64,000 nucleotides of DNA from the NCBI GenBank assembly GCA_013824715.1, contig PNOH01000013.1:1-64000 (forward strand), read 5' to 3'. The first letter of the stretch is position 1, and each line of letters starts with the position of its first letter. The position numbers were made by a program, and so were the translations under genes. Below, in pieces: positions 23,766-33,606 of the stretch. Under the pieces are notes generated by a model, which was not told the origin of the DNA, did no database searches, and saw nothing but the letters and a program-made list of their open reading frames with translations. This DNA comes from Odoribacter sp. (lineage in GTDB: Bacteria; Bacteroidota; Bacteroidia; Bacteroidales; Prolixibacteraceae).

Positions 23766-26024
23766 TTAATTTTTCAATAAATTGGTAAAGTCGTTCTGAA
23801 TCTTCATCATATTGATCGAGTAAATCATGATGTTGCGGGCTTCACTCAGGATATTCAGCAAAAGCATACTGTTTTTGGTACCCACATCGTTTTTCTTGAT
23901 TGATTTGATCAGGTTTTTGCGCGATTCCCTTACCAATCCAATAATCCGTATTTGTTCTGAATTTAATTCTTCCAGATATTCATTGTCGTTCAAATCGAGC
24001 GAATCAATCATTTTCTGTACAAAACCCGAAAACTCTTTGGCAATCTGAGTCAGTTCATCTGCCTGTGAAGGCAAAATGGGTTTATGATTGTTGTTAACAT
24101 GATTATAAACGGGTTCGGCGAGGGATTTGATGCAATGAGCCAATTCTTTCAGGTAGTCGAGTGTTAGCACATAATAATGACTGGCTTCGACCGTATCAGA
24201 TGGCAGTGAATTGATGGTCTGATAAATTTTATTCTTCTTGTTCCTCAGTTTCAGGTCAAGTTCCGAGGTATATTGAACAAGTTTTTTTAAATCCTTCCTG
24301 TTTTCGCTGATCAGTCCTTGAATGGTTTCGCTAAAAATTGAGCTGACAGTATTCAGAGTTTTGGTAATTCCCTTGTTGTTGGCTTCAAACATCGAGATTA
24401 CATTTGGGATCATTTCAACTTCTTCAACTTTAGACAAATCCTCACTTATACGGTTTTTATGGGTAATATGGGACCGGTAGAAAGCAAAAATGGCCAAACC
24501 AAGAATCACAATTACCCCAACGGACTGAGTCCATCCCAGAAACCAGGAAAGGAAAAATGAGACCGAAAAGGCAGCCAGGCCAGTGATAAACCAACCGCCA
24601 ATAACGGTAAAAACTCCTGTAATGCGGTAAACCGCGCTGTCGCGGCCCCAGGCCCCGTCAACCAGTGAGGTACTCATTGCTACCATAAATGTAACATAAG
24701 TGGTTGAAAGTGGCAATTTGTATGAAGTTCCTAATGCAATCAGTATAGAAGCAACCATCATGTTTACCGAAGCTCTTACCATATCAAACATAGGTGGATC
24801 GGTATCCCTGGCTGTTCTTTCATCCATTTCTGATGTATCAAACCGCTTGTTAATCTTTTGAATAACTGATTGAGGGATTATATGACTAAAGAAGGTCCCG
24901 GTATTCACGAACCGGCGAACCAAAACCCTTGAAAAAGCCGATGATCCAAATCGTTCAGAGCCTTCGTCCTGCCGGCTAAGTTTTAACTCCGTGCTGGCAA
25001 CCGTCTGCGCTTTCTTCGAAAGCCAGAGTGTAATAACCATCACAATTCCTGCTCCTATTAAAAAATAAAGCGGCGTTTTTATTTCACCCAGTAAAACTCC
25101 CATTAACAAGTCGTTCCCGTTATTGGCTACATACGCTTTATACGATTCAAACCCAGCCAGCGGGACTCCGATAAAGTTAACCAGGTCGTTTCCGGCAAAG
25201 GCCATGGCCAAAGCAAAAGTTCCCGCCAATACAACGATTTTGAGCGGATTGGTTTTGAAGATCCAGCTCATTAACTGTAGAAGTACAGTCCATAAGACAA
25301 AACTTAAGACGACAATCGTTAAAGAATTATCCTGAATTAATTGATAGTTTTCCCTTGTCATAAACGAGGCATCTTTTAATCCTTTAATCAGGATAAAATA
25401 GGTAATGGCTGAAATGGCTAAACCGCCCCAAATAGCCCCATAATATTTAATTGTTTTCTCGGTATTAAAACTGAAAAGCAATCGGCTGATCCATTGAATG
25501 ACTATTCCAAATACAAAGGAAAATACAACAGATAGAAGGATGCTCGATATAATGGTGAGGGCTTTGGATGAGTTGATGAAATCACTTATCTCTGCTATCT
25601 TTTCAACTCCGTCAATCATGATTGTAGTGCCATCGCCTACCTTGAAAAATGCCATTCCAATGGCAGCGCCAAGTAAGCCAAAAACCAGGGAAACCGTAGT
25701 TGACGTGGGTAATCCGAAGGTATTGAAGAAATCGAGCAGCAACACATCGGTAAACATGACCGCCATGAAAATGATGATGATTTCGGTGAACAGGAAATAC
25801 TGCGGATGGAAAAGTCCTTTACGGGCGACCTCCATCATCCCGTTCGACAGAAGTGCTCCGGCAATGATACCGGCGCTGGCTATAATCAAGATGATCCGGC
25901 GCTTTGCAACTTTTGATCCGATTGCTGAATTTAAAAAGTTGATCGCATCGTTTGCAACACCAACCATCAGGTCGGAAATTGCAAGCAAAAAAAGCACAAC
26001 TAAAAAGAAAATGTAAATAGTCAT
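23766..26024 (-). CDS. Inorganic phosphate transporter (Pit/PHO4 family) with PhoU-like C-terminus
   Basis: The 752-residue protein has the two PHO4 signature halves, GVANDAINFLNSAIGSK near the N-terminus and GNDLVNFIGVPLAG in the middle, within about ten to twelve membrane segments. The C-terminal 200 residues are soluble and helical (about 550-745) and resemble PhoU, which is expected to regulate the channel part. It probably drives phosphate uptake coupled to a cation. It is a single gene with a TATTTTTG promoter box upstream, convergent with the efflux adaptor gene. Confidence 0.85.
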   Translation of the reverse strand: MTIYIFFLVVLFLLAISDLMVGVANDAINFLNSAIGSKVAKRRIILIIASAGIIAGALLSNGMMEVARKGLFHPQYFLFTEIIIIFMAVMFTDVLLLDFFNTFGLPTSTTVSLVFGLLGAAIGMAFFKVGDGTTIMIDGVEKIAEISDFINSSKALTIISSILLSVVFSFVFGIVIQWISRLLFSFNTEKTIKYYGAIWGGLAISAITYFILIKGLKDASFMTRENYQLIQDNSLTIVVLSFVLWTVLLQLMSWIFKTNPLKIVVLAGTFALAMAFAGNDLVNFIGVPLAGFESYKAYVANNGNDLLMGVLLGEIKTPLYFLIGAGIVMVITLWLSKKAQTVASTELKLSRQDEGSERFGSSAFSRVLVRRFVNTGTFFSHIIPQSVIQKINKRFDTSEMDERTARDTDPPMFDMVRASVNMMVASILIALGTSYKLPLSTTYVTFMVAMSTSLVDGAWGRDSAVYRITGVFTVIGGWFITGLAAFSVSFFLSWFLGWTQSVGVIVILGLAIFAFYRSHITHKNRISEDLSKVEEVEMIPNVISMFEANNKGITKTLNTVSSIFSETIQGLISENRKDLKKLVQYTSELDLKLRNKKNKIYQTINSLPSDTVEASHYYVLTLDYLKELAHCIKSLAEPVYNHVNNNHKPILPSQADELTQIAKEFSGFVQKMIDSLDLNDNEYLEELNSEQIRIIGLVRESRKNLIKSIKKNDVGTKNSMLLLNILSEARNIMIYSINMMKIQNDFTNLLKN

Positions 26025-26052
26025 ATATAAATATTCTGCTTATTCAGGAAGG

Positions 26053-26060
26053 CAAAAATA
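26053..26060 (-). promoter_or_regulatory. -7 promoter box of the phosphate transporter gene
   Basis: TATTTTTG on the minus strand, followed by C as in the other good boxes here, 29 bp upstream of the start codon. No clear -33 TTTG. Confidence 0.45.
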
Positions 26061-26164
26061 TAGAATTTAATTCTTATAGGTTTGATTATTGTTTAATAAT
26101 TCAGTCAAAATCCAATTTTCTTAAAAAATCGTTTTTTAATAAGTATTTGATAATTACGAAATAT

Positions 26165-28540
26165 TTACTTCAGGTTATCTTCAAAAAGCTTGAAAATCCG
26201 TTTATATTCATCGGTCCAGCTTGTTGGTTCAGTGAAACTATGGCGCTCAACCGGAAAGACAGCCAATTCCCAGTTTTCCTTTCCCAGTTCGATCAGTCGC
26301 TGCGACAAACGTACAATATCCTGAAAATGCACATTGTCGTCAATCATGCCATGACACATCAGCAGAGCGCCTTTCAATCCGGAAGCATAATAGATGGGCG
26401 AACTCCGCACAAAAGCCAGGCTGTCTTCTGCCGGTGTATTCAAGATGTTTGAAGTGTAGCCGTGGTTATAATGTGCCCAATCGGTTACCGATCGCAGCGC
26501 TGCCCCGGCTTTAAAAACTTCCGGAGTTTTAAACATGGCCATAAGCGTAATAAAACCGCCGTAAGAACCACCATAAATACCAATTCTGTTGGGCGATACG
26601 TCATATTTCTCAGCCAGAAAACGGGCTCCGTCCGTCTGGTCGCTCAAATCTTTACCACCCATATTCCGGTAAATTCCGGTGCGCCAGTCGCGGCCATAAC
26701 CAGAGCTTCCCCGGTAATCAATATCCAGCACCGTGTAACCGTTGTCAACCAGCAAATTATGAAACTGATATTCCTTCGAGTACTGGCTCCACCATTTGTG
26801 GGCATTTTGCAGGTAACCGGCTCCATGTACGAAAACTACTGCTGGTCCTCTTTTCTCCGGATTCTCTGGCCGATATATGCGGGCATAAACCATTTGCCCA
26901 TCTTCAGACTGAAAACTTACGAATTCGGGTTTTCGCCAAGGATAAGAACTAAATTCTTTGGTAAGCGATTCAGTAATTTTTTGAGCTTCAGCGCCGGGTT
27001 TATTGGACTGAAGATACAATTCCCAAGGCTGGTTGGCCGATGAAAACCGGATGACCAACTGCTTTTCGTCGGGCGAAAGCTGTACTTCGCTGTTTCCTTC
27101 CATGCTGGTCAGTTGAACCGGTTCTCCACCCCAAACGGGCATCCGGTAAAAATGACGAACTCCCGGATGAACGATGTTGGCTGTAAAATAGAATGATTTT
27201 TTATCCTTCGAAATAAACGGATCATAGACTTCAAACTTTCCGGAGGTAAGTTGTTTTTTTTCTCCTGAAATTACATTCAGGTTATAAAGATGGGAATAAC
27301 CGGTTTCTTCCGACTGAAACCAGATGGATTGGTTGTCGGGCATCCAGCCCACTTTGCCGGGCGACATCGGATAATTGTCAATCCCGGGGCCACCAACCCA
27401 GGCATCATCATGTTGCCGGTCGAGCAAACGGGGTTCGCCTGTTGCCAGATCGAGCTGCATGATCCATCGGTTTTTACTGTCGTGCGAACGGGCAACCACA
27501 ACGACTAAATCTTCCGCCGGGTTCCAGAACGGGCCAAGCAGGTTTACCTTTCGTTCGGCAGGTTTTTCGGTTTTTGATTTCGGATACTCGCTTTTGAACG
27601 CCGGAATGTCTGTAATCCCTGAAATCGAAGCGGTTTTAACAGGATACGATTTATTGGTCTCGAGATTCAAAATATTTAATACTGCTGTAGCCTGTGGCCC
27701 TCCAACTTTCGGGCGGATTGTTTCAGGTTCTGAATAACCCGATTTGGTCACAAAATTCATGATCTCGGTTTCTTTTTCGCCTGAAGCATTTTCGATTAGA
27801 GAATAAACCACAAACTTACTCGAAGGGCTCGGTGAAATGCTTCTCAAACGTGCCGATCCGATATAAATGGGTTCGGGCTGTGGTTCCTTTTCGAGCTTGC
27901 CCCGTCGTTCCTGAACTTTCTGAATTACATCTTTAGCTTTCAGCACATCAAAAAGCTGTATTTGTTGTTTTTCGAGCCAGTCTGCTTGTTCGCTTCCTTT
28001 TTTGTCCTTCTTTTTTTCGCCCGCAACAAAATTGGTGAGTTGTTTAATCATTCCGGATTCGGGTTTCAGGAGATAAAGATTTTGATTAAAAACAAAACTG
28101 ATGTTTTGCTGATCAGCAGTGAAACGAACCTGTGAGGCGCGCCCGAGCCAGTCCGTCAATTGTTTTTCAGTTCCTTTTTTCAAGTCAAGAAAAAAGATAT
28201 TTCCGTTCCGGATAAACACTTTGGCCGAATAATCGAGCTTGTATTCGCCATCCGGTGACTGAAGTTTCCGCTTTTCTTCCACTGAAACTTTCAAGGTGTT
28301 TTTTGTAGAAAGAGAATAGGAATGAATGGATGACAGAGTATCTTTTTCAGGATTCCAGTTAAAATATATGGTTTTGCTATCTTCGCTCCACTGCACATTT
28401 TCGGGAAGCGTACCCATCCATTTATCTGGATTCTGCATGATTTTTTCGATGGTTAAATCACTTTTGTTGTTCTTCTGAATTTGGGTAAACCCGCTGTTGG
28501 ATAACCAAATCAGGAGGAAAATGAGGAGAAGTTTGTTCAT
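26165..28540 (-). CDS. S9-family (prolyl oligopeptidase / DPP IV-like) serine peptidase
   Basis: The 791-residue protein has a signal peptide (about 1-19), an N-terminal beta-propeller with repeated SPDGEYKL-type strands (about 40-510) and a C-terminal alpha/beta-hydrolase domain. The nucleophile serine lies in GIYGGSYGGF, the aspartate in HGMIDDNVHF and the histidine in VERHSF, in the order and spacing of S9 peptidases. It is likely periplasmic and trims peptides, perhaps X-Pro dipeptides as in DPP IV, but specificity is not proven. It is a single gene. The 333-bp region upstream carries two copies of a small palindrome. Confidence 0.86.
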   Translation of the reverse strand: MNKLLLIFLLIWLSNSGFTQIQKNNKSDLTIEKIMQNPDKWMGTLPENVQWSEDSKTIYFNWNPEKDTLSSIHSYSLSTKNTLKVSVEEKRKLQSPDGEYKLDYSAKVFIRNGNIFFLDLKKGTEKQLTDWLGRASQVRFTADQQNISFVFNQNLYLLKPESGMIKQLTNFVAGEKKKDKKGSEQADWLEKQQIQLFDVLKAKDVIQKVQERRGKLEKEPQPEPIYIGSARLRSISPSPSSKFVVYSLIENASGEKETEIMNFVTKSGYSEPETIRPKVGGPQATAVLNILNLETNKSYPVKTASISGITDIPAFKSEYPKSKTEKPAERKVNLLGPFWNPAEDLVVVVARSHDSKNRWIMQLDLATGEPRLLDRQHDDAWVGGPGIDNYPMSPGKVGWMPDNQSIWFQSEETGYSHLYNLNVISGEKKQLTSGKFEVYDPFISKDKKSFYFTANIVHPGVRHFYRMPVWGGEPVQLTSMEGNSEVQLSPDEKQLVIRFSSANQPWELYLQSNKPGAEAQKITESLTKEFSSYPWRKPEFVSFQSEDGQMVYARIYRPENPEKRGPAVVFVHGAGYLQNAHKWWSQYSKEYQFHNLLVDNGYTVLDIDYRGSSGYGRDWRTGIYRNMGGKDLSDQTDGARFLAEKYDVSPNRIGIYGGSYGGFITLMAMFKTPEVFKAGAALRSVTDWAHYNHGYTSNILNTPAEDSLAFVRSSPIYYASGLKGALLMCHGMIDDNVHFQDIVRLSQRLIELGKENWELAVFPVERHSFTEPTSWTDEYKRIFKLFEDNLK

Positions 28541-28590
28541 TGATTTGCAAGCTTAAGAGTTTATTAGAAATAAGTTATACATGACTAAAT

Positions 28591-28658
28591 GTGCCTTTAG
28601 GCACAAAATGTTTATAGAAAACTAACCAGAATTTGTTTGCCAGCGTGCCTTTAGGTAC
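28591..28658. repeat. Pair of small palindromes in the 28.5-28.9 kb intergenic region
   Basis: GTGCCTTTAGGCAC (28591-28604) is a palindrome. A 13-of-14 copy, GTGCCTTTAGGTAC, lies at 28645-28658, and each is followed by an AAA/CAA-TTTATA context. They resemble worn copies of a dispersed repeat. The rest of the gap 28541-28873 contains no gene-like frame, only a short GCCC/GGGC hairpin followed by T's near 28730. Confidence 0.5.
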
Positions 28659-28873
28659 TCAACTTTATAAACCATGCACTCTTCAGAATATCGAATTGAA
28701 AATTAAAATGATCGGGATCGGCGCCCATCCGGGCATTTTTATCTGGAAGTATGGCTTTGCCTACACCATGTTCATTTCATCGCCTTTATATAGTTTTATC
28801 CTGGATGTTTGATTGGATGTCATGAAATTTCAGGTTTTGGTTCAGCCCTAAAAATAGATAAAATAGGACAGAA

Positions 28874-29314
28874 TCATAACCCTCCAAAAATACTTTTGAT
28901 TGTCCGGTGAAATTTGTGAAAAGAGTGGACTGGCGATGCATACATCAGGATGCACTTTTTGGAAACAACCGGAAGATTTAGATGGTCAATTGTTTCCTGT
29001 ACTTCTTTTGACCAGGCCCCTTGTTGCAGCCAAATATTTTTCAACCCAATTTCGGCAGCATCTTCCAGCACGGCTGACACTTTTTTAGGAGGAATAGAAA
29101 TCCATAAACTATCCACTTTTGCGGCCACACTTTTCAAATCCGGGTAGCAGGTCATTCCGTCAATTTCCTGAGCTTCAGGATGGATTGGATATATTTCATA
29201 ACCTTTTGTTTTTAACTCTTTACAAACATAGTTCCCAAATTTTTTGCCTGAACGGGAAATACCAACGACGGCAATCTTTTTTGAATTGATAAAATCATCA
29301 ATCATCGGATTCAT
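28874..29314 (-). CDS. CoA-binding (YccU/succinyl-CoA synthetase-like) domain protein
   Basis: The 146-residue protein is a lone Rossmann-type CoA-binding domain: KIAVVGISRSGKKFGNYV near the N-terminus, EIYPIHPEA and a central SLWISIPP strand, then IWLQQGAWSKE. This is the YccU family, found as a free-standing domain in many bacteria with no settled function. The expected ligand is CoA or a related nucleotide. It lies 63 bp beyond the last gene of the corrinoid ABC transporter on the same strand, but I see no functional tie. Confidence 0.78.
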   Translation of the reverse strand: MNPMIDDFINSKKIAVVGISRSGKKFGNYVCKELKTKGYEIYPIHPEAQEIDGMTCYPDLKSVAAKVDSLWISIPPKKVSAVLEDAAEIGLKNIWLQQGAWSKEVQETIDHLNLPVVSKKCILMYASPVHSFHKFHRTIKSIFGGL

Positions 29315-29377
29315 AAGGCGAAGGTTTTAAATTTTCCGTGAAAATAACGCTTTTGATAATAAGCATCTACCGATTTT

Positions 29378-30211
29378 TTACTTTTCTTGCTTATCCGCCA
29401 GCTTCTCCTGAATTTCCTTCAACACTTTGCTGGTAGCCAGGAAAACAGCCGGTTTGCCCGACAACGGATTGGCCTGAGTTACTACCACCGTTTGGTAAAC
29501 ATCTTCAATGTGTTTAAAAGTAAGAACCTCTTCCGGAGTGCCCTGGGTGTATATTTTACCCTGGTTGACCAGTATCAGCCGGTCACAGTATTCCGATGCC
29601 AGGTTCAGGTCGTGAATCACCATCAGCACCGACAGTCCCATTTCCTGGTTCAGTTGCTGAAGCACATTCAGGATATGTACCTGGTGGGTAATATCGAGGT
29701 GCGAAGTTGGTTCGTCGAGTAAAAGCAATTCGGGTTGCTGGGTCAGGGCACGGGCAATAGCTGCCAATTGCTGTTCACCGCCACTCAGTTCCGACATCAG
29801 TTGGTCCCTGAATCTCAGGGTATCAGTCATTTCCATGTATTTGCGGGCAATACTGAAATCTTCTTCGCTTTCAAAAAAGCTGAACCGGCTGTGGTAGGGA
29901 ATTCGTCCCATCAATACGTAATCTTCCACGCTCATGTCACCTGCATCGATAAACTGGCTGACAATGGCAATGTTTTGAGCTCTCAATCTCGGTGAAAGCG
30001 ACTTTAGATTTTTGTCGCCCAACAAAATTTTGCCTGATTTGATGCTCAGTGTTCCGGTAATAGCGCGGAAAAGAGTGGTTTTCCCCGATCCGTTCGGCCC
30101 GATAATTCCGGCAAACGATCCTTTCGGAATATCTATGTTGATCGCGGATAGCTGAAATTTCGGATATCCGCAGCATAGGTTTTGAATATTTAAAATGTCG
30201 GGGTTCATCAT
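29378..30211 (-). CDS. btuD: Corrinoid/iron-chelate ABC transporter ATP-binding protein (BtuD-like)
   Basis: The 277 residues include Walker A GPNGSGKTT (about 38-46), the ABC signature LSGGEQQ, Walker B LLLLDEP and a switch histidine in MVIHDLN. The family also covers haem and siderophore importers, but the permease next door and the cobamide genes on either side make corrinoid uptake the best reading. The start overlaps the permease stop by 4 nt. With the permease and the substrate-binding protein at 42718-43539 it would form a BtuCDF importer, although the binding protein is encoded about 11 kb away in the same locus. Confidence 0.82.
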   Translation of the reverse strand: MMNPDILNIQNLCCGYPKFQLSAINIDIPKGSFAGIIGPNGSGKTTLFRAITGTLSIKSGKILLGDKNLKSLSPRLRAQNIAIVSQFIDAGDMSVEDYVLMGRIPYHSRFSFFESEEDFSIARKYMEMTDTLRFRDQLMSELSGGEQQLAAIARALTQQPELLLLDEPTSHLDITHQVHILNVLQQLNQEMGLSVLMVIHDLNLASEYCDRLILVNQGKIYTQGTPEEVLTFKHIEDVYQTVVVTQANPLSGKPAVFLATSKVLKEIQEKLADKQEK

Positions 30212-31260
30212 CCGTTATTTTTCAGGGAGTGAACCGATGAGCGGCTCATCATCAGTAAAAAAACAATTCCGCCAACAATACCCGTAATGACACCAATCGG
30301 TAGTTCGTTGGGCGATATAATGGTGCGGGCAATAACGTCAGATAAAATCAGGAAAATGGAGCCCGACAGAAAAGAACCGACCAGCAAAATCCGGTAATCT
30401 GAACCAACCAGAAGCCGCATCAGGTGCGGAATGATCAGTCCGACAAAACCAATTACTCCAGCTACCGCCACACAAACACCGGCAAGCAGCGATGCCAGCA
30501 AAAACAAGAGTTTGATGGTGGTATCGGTATTGATTCCGAGGTGTTTCGCCTTTTCTTCGCCAAGTCGCAGGGCATTGAGGGGCTGCACAAAAAGGTAGGA
30601 AACCACCAATGACGCAAAAGCCAAAATCAAAGTAATGTATATGAGCGACATATCAGGTTCGTCAAGCGAACCCATAATCCAGAAAATTATGCCATGCAGG
30701 TTTTCTGCGCTGGTGATCGCCATCAGCAGCATCATCGACGAGGAAGCAATGAAACTGATCATCACGCCGGTCAGCAACATGCTTTGAATATTGATTCGCC
30801 CACTTCGGGAGCTAATGGTATAAACCAGAAAAATAATCAGGAAAGCTCCTGAAAATCCGCAAACCGGCAATACAAATGAGCCAACCAACTGATGCAAACC
30901 GAAAACGATGGCAAAAGCAACTCCCAGGGAAGCACCTCCTGAAATTCCAAGCGTGTACGGCTCTACTAACGGATTGCGGTAAACACCCTGCAGCAAAACT
31001 CCCGAAAGGCTGAGCGCTCCGCCAACCGCAATACCAAGCATCACCCGCGGAACTCGAATCTGGCTCAGAATGGTATATTCCATGCTTTCGTTTCCCTTCC
31101 GGAGAACTCTGAAAATATCCAGGAATCCCAGATTCATTTCACCAACCGAAAGCGACAAAAGCACAGAAGCTACAAGCAAGACAACGAGTCCGGCCAGAAT
31201 AATTAACCATTTCAGATATTTGCTTTGCATTTCTACCACAACTTCATTTTTCCAGTTCAC
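30208..31260 (-). CDS. btuC: Corrinoid/iron-chelate ABC transporter permease (BtuC-like)
   Basis: A 350-residue FecCD/BtuC permease with about ten membrane segments. Family motifs RVPRVMLGIAVGGALSLSG, NPLVEPYTLGISGGASLG and GVIGFVGLIIPHLMR are all present, the last being the coupling helix that meets the ATPase. A second possible ATG ten codons later (31230) would also keep the first membrane segment. It overlaps btuD by 4 nt. Location between cobO and btuD supports vitamin B12 or cobinamide import across the inner membrane. Confidence 0.83.
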   Translation of the reverse strand: MNWKNEVVVEMQSKYLKWLIILAGLVVLLVASVLLSLSVGEMNLGFLDIFRVLRKGNESMEYTILSQIRVPRVMLGIAVGGALSLSGVLLQGVYRNPLVEPYTLGISGGASLGVAFAIVFGLHQLVGSFVLPVCGFSGAFLIIFLVYTISSRSGRINIQSMLLTGVMISFIASSSMMLLMAITSAENLHGIIFWIMGSLDEPDMSLIYITLILAFASLVVSYLFVQPLNALRLGEEKAKHLGINTDTTIKLLFLLASLLAGVCVAVAGVIGFVGLIIPHLMRLLVGSDYRILLVGSFLSGSIFLILSDVIARTIISPNELPIGVITGIVGGIVFLLMMSRSSVHSLKNNG

Positions 31261-31299
31261 TTTCAGATTGGATACAGCTTGCCAAGCAATGTCTTCTTA

Positions 31300-31827
31300 C
31301 TAATATTCAATTCCTTGCCGGCTATAAATTTTACGATCGAATGGATGTTTAACTTTCACTATGTTACTAACATAGTCAGCCCGTTCAATCAGTCCATCAG
31401 TAGCGCCACGGCCAGTCATCACCAATTCAAGATGTTTCGGTTTTTGGTCGATAAAGCTAATCAATTCATTTTCTTCCAGAACACCATCGCGTACCGAAAT
31501 CAGGATTTCATCGAGAATAATCAAATCAGGTTTTTCCTTCCCGATGTATTCCGAAAGATCAGCCAAACCGTTTTTCACCTCTGTCCGGCTACTTTCCCGG
31601 GTTACCGATCCGTTAAACGACCAATGTCCGTGGGTATATCCAAGAATAGTAGCTCCAAGCTTTTTTAAACTCTGGATTTCGTTGTTCCCGTAAAGTTCCG
31701 GCTGTTTGTTAAAATGCACGTAGCAAACTTTCATTCCGTGCCCCAAAGCGCGTATTGCAAGTCCGACCGAAGCTGTGGTTTTTCCTTTCCCTTCGCCGGT
31801 ATAAATATGTATTAATCCCGTTTTCAT
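31300..31827 (-). CDS. cobO: Corrinoid adenosyltransferase (CobO/BtuR type)
   Basis: With the ATG at 31827 the protein has 175 residues. An earlier in-frame ATG adds 11 residues with no conservation. It has the P-loop YTGEGKGKTTAS (about 8-19), KVCYVHFNK, and the acidic DLIILDEI strand of the CobO/CobA (BtuR) family, which transfers the adenosyl group of ATP to cob(I)alamin or cobinamide. In this locus it would adenosylate imported corrinoids before CobU/CobS assembly. It lies between cobQ (82-bp gap) and btuC (39-bp gap). Confidence 0.87.
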   Translation of the reverse strand: MKTGLIHIYTGEGKGKTTASVGLAIRALGHGMKVCYVHFNKQPELYGNNEIQSLKKLGATILGYTHGHWSFNGSVTRESSRTEVKNGLADLSEYIGKEKPDLIILDEILISVRDGVLEENELISFIDQKPKHLELVMTGRGATDGLIERADYVSNIVKVKHPFDRKIYSRQGIEY

Positions 31828-31843
31828 ACTATTTCGTTTTTTG

Positions 31844-31905
31844 AACCACACATAGGCCACATTGCTTTTTAGATAAATTTTTCTTCTATGTGTGCCTATG
31901 TGGTT
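31844..31905. repeat. Imperfect inverted repeat upstream of cobO
   Basis: AACCACACATAGGCCAC (31844-31860) and GTGTGCCTATGTGGTT (31890-31905) can pair with one or two bulges. It resembles dispersed AACCACA..TAGGCAC repeats of Bacteroidota. It fills the cobQ-cobO gap and may form an intercistronic hairpin. Confidence 0.4.
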
Positions 31906-31909
31906 TTAT

Positions 31910-33388
31910 CTATTCAATACCTTTCATCACCCGGTAAATGTATTCCAGATCGCAACTTTCACGAATGTGATCCGCCAGTTTGTTGTATTGCTCATTCTTG
32001 TACTCCGGATAATTAAACTCTTGCATGGTAGTTTCTTTTCCGCAGCTTTTCAGGATGGATTGAACAACCACCCAATTATCGAAAATACCGTGCAGGTAGG
32101 TTCCCCAGGTTTTTTCGTTCAGAAAACAGCCGTCGGAAGTACTGTCGGAGAGCTGGGCCAGTGCCACTCCTTCCTGAACAACAGTTTGCCCCATGTGGAT
32201 TTCGTATCCTTTACAGATGCCTGGTTCATCCCTAAAAGTAAACTCACTCTGCACTGTCCGTTTTTCTGAAGTTAAAGTTGTTACAACCGGTAAAAGACCA
32301 AGTCCGGGCATTGAATTTACCGTGCCTTCAACATTTTCGGGATCATGAATCTCGCGACCCATCATCTGGTAACCGCCGCAAATGCCGAAAACAGCGCTTC
32401 CTTTTTCATGGCTATTCAGGATGGCTTTGGCCAGGCCTGTTTTCCGAAGGTGTTCAAGGTCGGCCATAGTGTTTTTCGAGCCGGGTATGACCACCACATC
32501 CGCTTTTTCAATTTCTTCGGGATTGGCGGTGTAAAACAGGTTAATTTCAGGAATCCGCTCCAAGACATTGAAGTCGGTGAAATTCGACATGCGCCGCAGC
32601 AAAACAACGGCTACGTTTACCAACCCGTCTTTCGTTTTTCCTGATTTATGGTCGATCACCACTGAATCTTCATCGTCGATGTGAATATCACGAAAGTACG
32701 GAACCACACCTACCACCGGAACTCCGGTCAATTGTTCCAACATTTTCCGTCCTTCAGTAAACAGATCAATATCGCCCCTGAATTTGTTGATCAGGATTCC
32801 TTTTATCAAGGTCCTTTCTTCCGGAGGAAGAAGCTCAAGCGTACCGTATACGCTGCCAAATACACCACCCCGATCGATGTCGGCCACTAGGATAACTGCT
32901 GCGTTAACCGCAAGCCCCACCCGCATGTTGGTAATGTCTTTTTCGCGCAGGTTGATCTCCGAAATGCTTCCTGCGCCTTCAATCACCATCGGGTTGTATT
33001 GAGATTCGAGCTTGTGGTAAGCTTTCATGGCTTCTGCAAAAAGCGCATCTCGGTCGGTTCCCAGAAAATATGCTTTGGCTGACTGATTGCCAATAGGTTT
33101 TCCGTTCAGTACCACCTGGGCGTTTTGGTGACTGGTAGGTTTCAGTAAAATGGGATTCATCTCGCTGCAAGGTTCAATACCGCAAGCTTCGGCCTGAACA
33201 GCTTGTGCACGCCCCAGTTCAAGCCCGTCGATTCCGGCAAACGAATTGAGCGACATGTTTTGAGCTTTAAACGGCGCAGGTGAATACCCGTCCTGCTTAA
33301 AAATACGGCAGAAACCGGCGTTGATGATGCTTTTCCCGACATCGGAGCCGGTTCCGACAAACATGATTGGGCGAAGTGATTGTTTCAT
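31910..33388 (-). CDS. cobQ: Cobyric acid synthase
   Basis: The 492-residue protein combines an N-terminal synthetase domain with P-loop GTGSDVGKS (about 12-20) and a C-terminal class-I-like glutamine amidotransferase domain with Cys in FGICGGYQMMG and His in YLHGIFDN. CobQ amidates four side chains of adenosylcobyrinic acid a,c-diamide to give cobyric acid. No earlier ring-synthesis genes occur in the window, so the substrate must come from elsewhere in the genome or from partly amidated imported corrinoids. Length and motifs are complete. Confidence 0.9.
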   Translation of the reverse strand: MKQSLRPIMFVGTGSDVGKSIINAGFCRIFKQDGYSPAPFKAQNMSLNSFAGIDGLELGRAQAVQAEACGIEPCSEMNPILLKPTSHQNAQVVLNGKPIGNQSAKAYFLGTDRDALFAEAMKAYHKLESQYNPMVIEGAGSISEINLREKDITNMRVGLAVNAAVILVADIDRGGVFGSVYGTLELLPPEERTLIKGILINKFRGDIDLFTEGRKMLEQLTGVPVVGVVPYFRDIHIDDEDSVVIDHKSGKTKDGLVNVAVVLLRRMSNFTDFNVLERIPEINLFYTANPEEIEKADVVVIPGSKNTMADLEHLRKTGLAKAILNSHEKGSAVFGICGGYQMMGREIHDPENVEGTVNSMPGLGLLPVVTTLTSEKRTVQSEFTFRDEPGICKGYEIHMGQTVVQEGVALAQLSDSTSDGCFLNEKTWGTYLHGIFDNWVVVQSILKSCGKETTMQEFNYPEYKNEQYNKLADHIRESCDLEYIYRVMKGIE

Positions 33389-33415
33389 TTTATTCTTTTG
33401 AAAGCGAATTCAATT

Positions 33416-33463
33416 CCGTCCGAAAAAAGATATTTGCCTTGAAAAACGTTATTGCACGGACGG
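33416..33463. repeat. CCGTCCG...CGGACGG intergenic repeat, copy A
   Basis: CCGTCCG (33416-33422) and CGGACGG (33457-33463) form a 7-bp stem around 34 nt. The flanks TTCCGTCCGAAAAAA and ACGGACGGTT recur at 37086-37137. The rest of the cobQ-cobT gap (to 33606) holds only short C/G-rich palindromic fragments and no gene. Confidence 0.5.
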
Positions 33464-33606
33464 TTTTCTTTGGTTTTTCCTATCCGGGGCGTCACTCCTT
33501 CGTCATTTTGCCCTGAGCTACAAATATTTCGCCCATACTGGGCTAAACTCCCGTATGCATGCAATCACAGTTATTCTTTTATGGGCTTTTTTCTTCATAT
33601 GTATTT

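Noticed and set aside
28725-28750. GCCC/GGGC hairpin followed by T's on the plus strand in the 28.5-28.9 kb gap
   Set aside because: No plus-strand gene ends nearby, so a terminator call has no transcript to serve. Probably chance or repeat debris.
29378-31260. Assignment of the ABC importer as a haem or siderophore system
   Set aside because: The families cannot be separated by sequence alone, but flanking cobO, cobQ and the rest of the cobamide genes favour corrinoid import.
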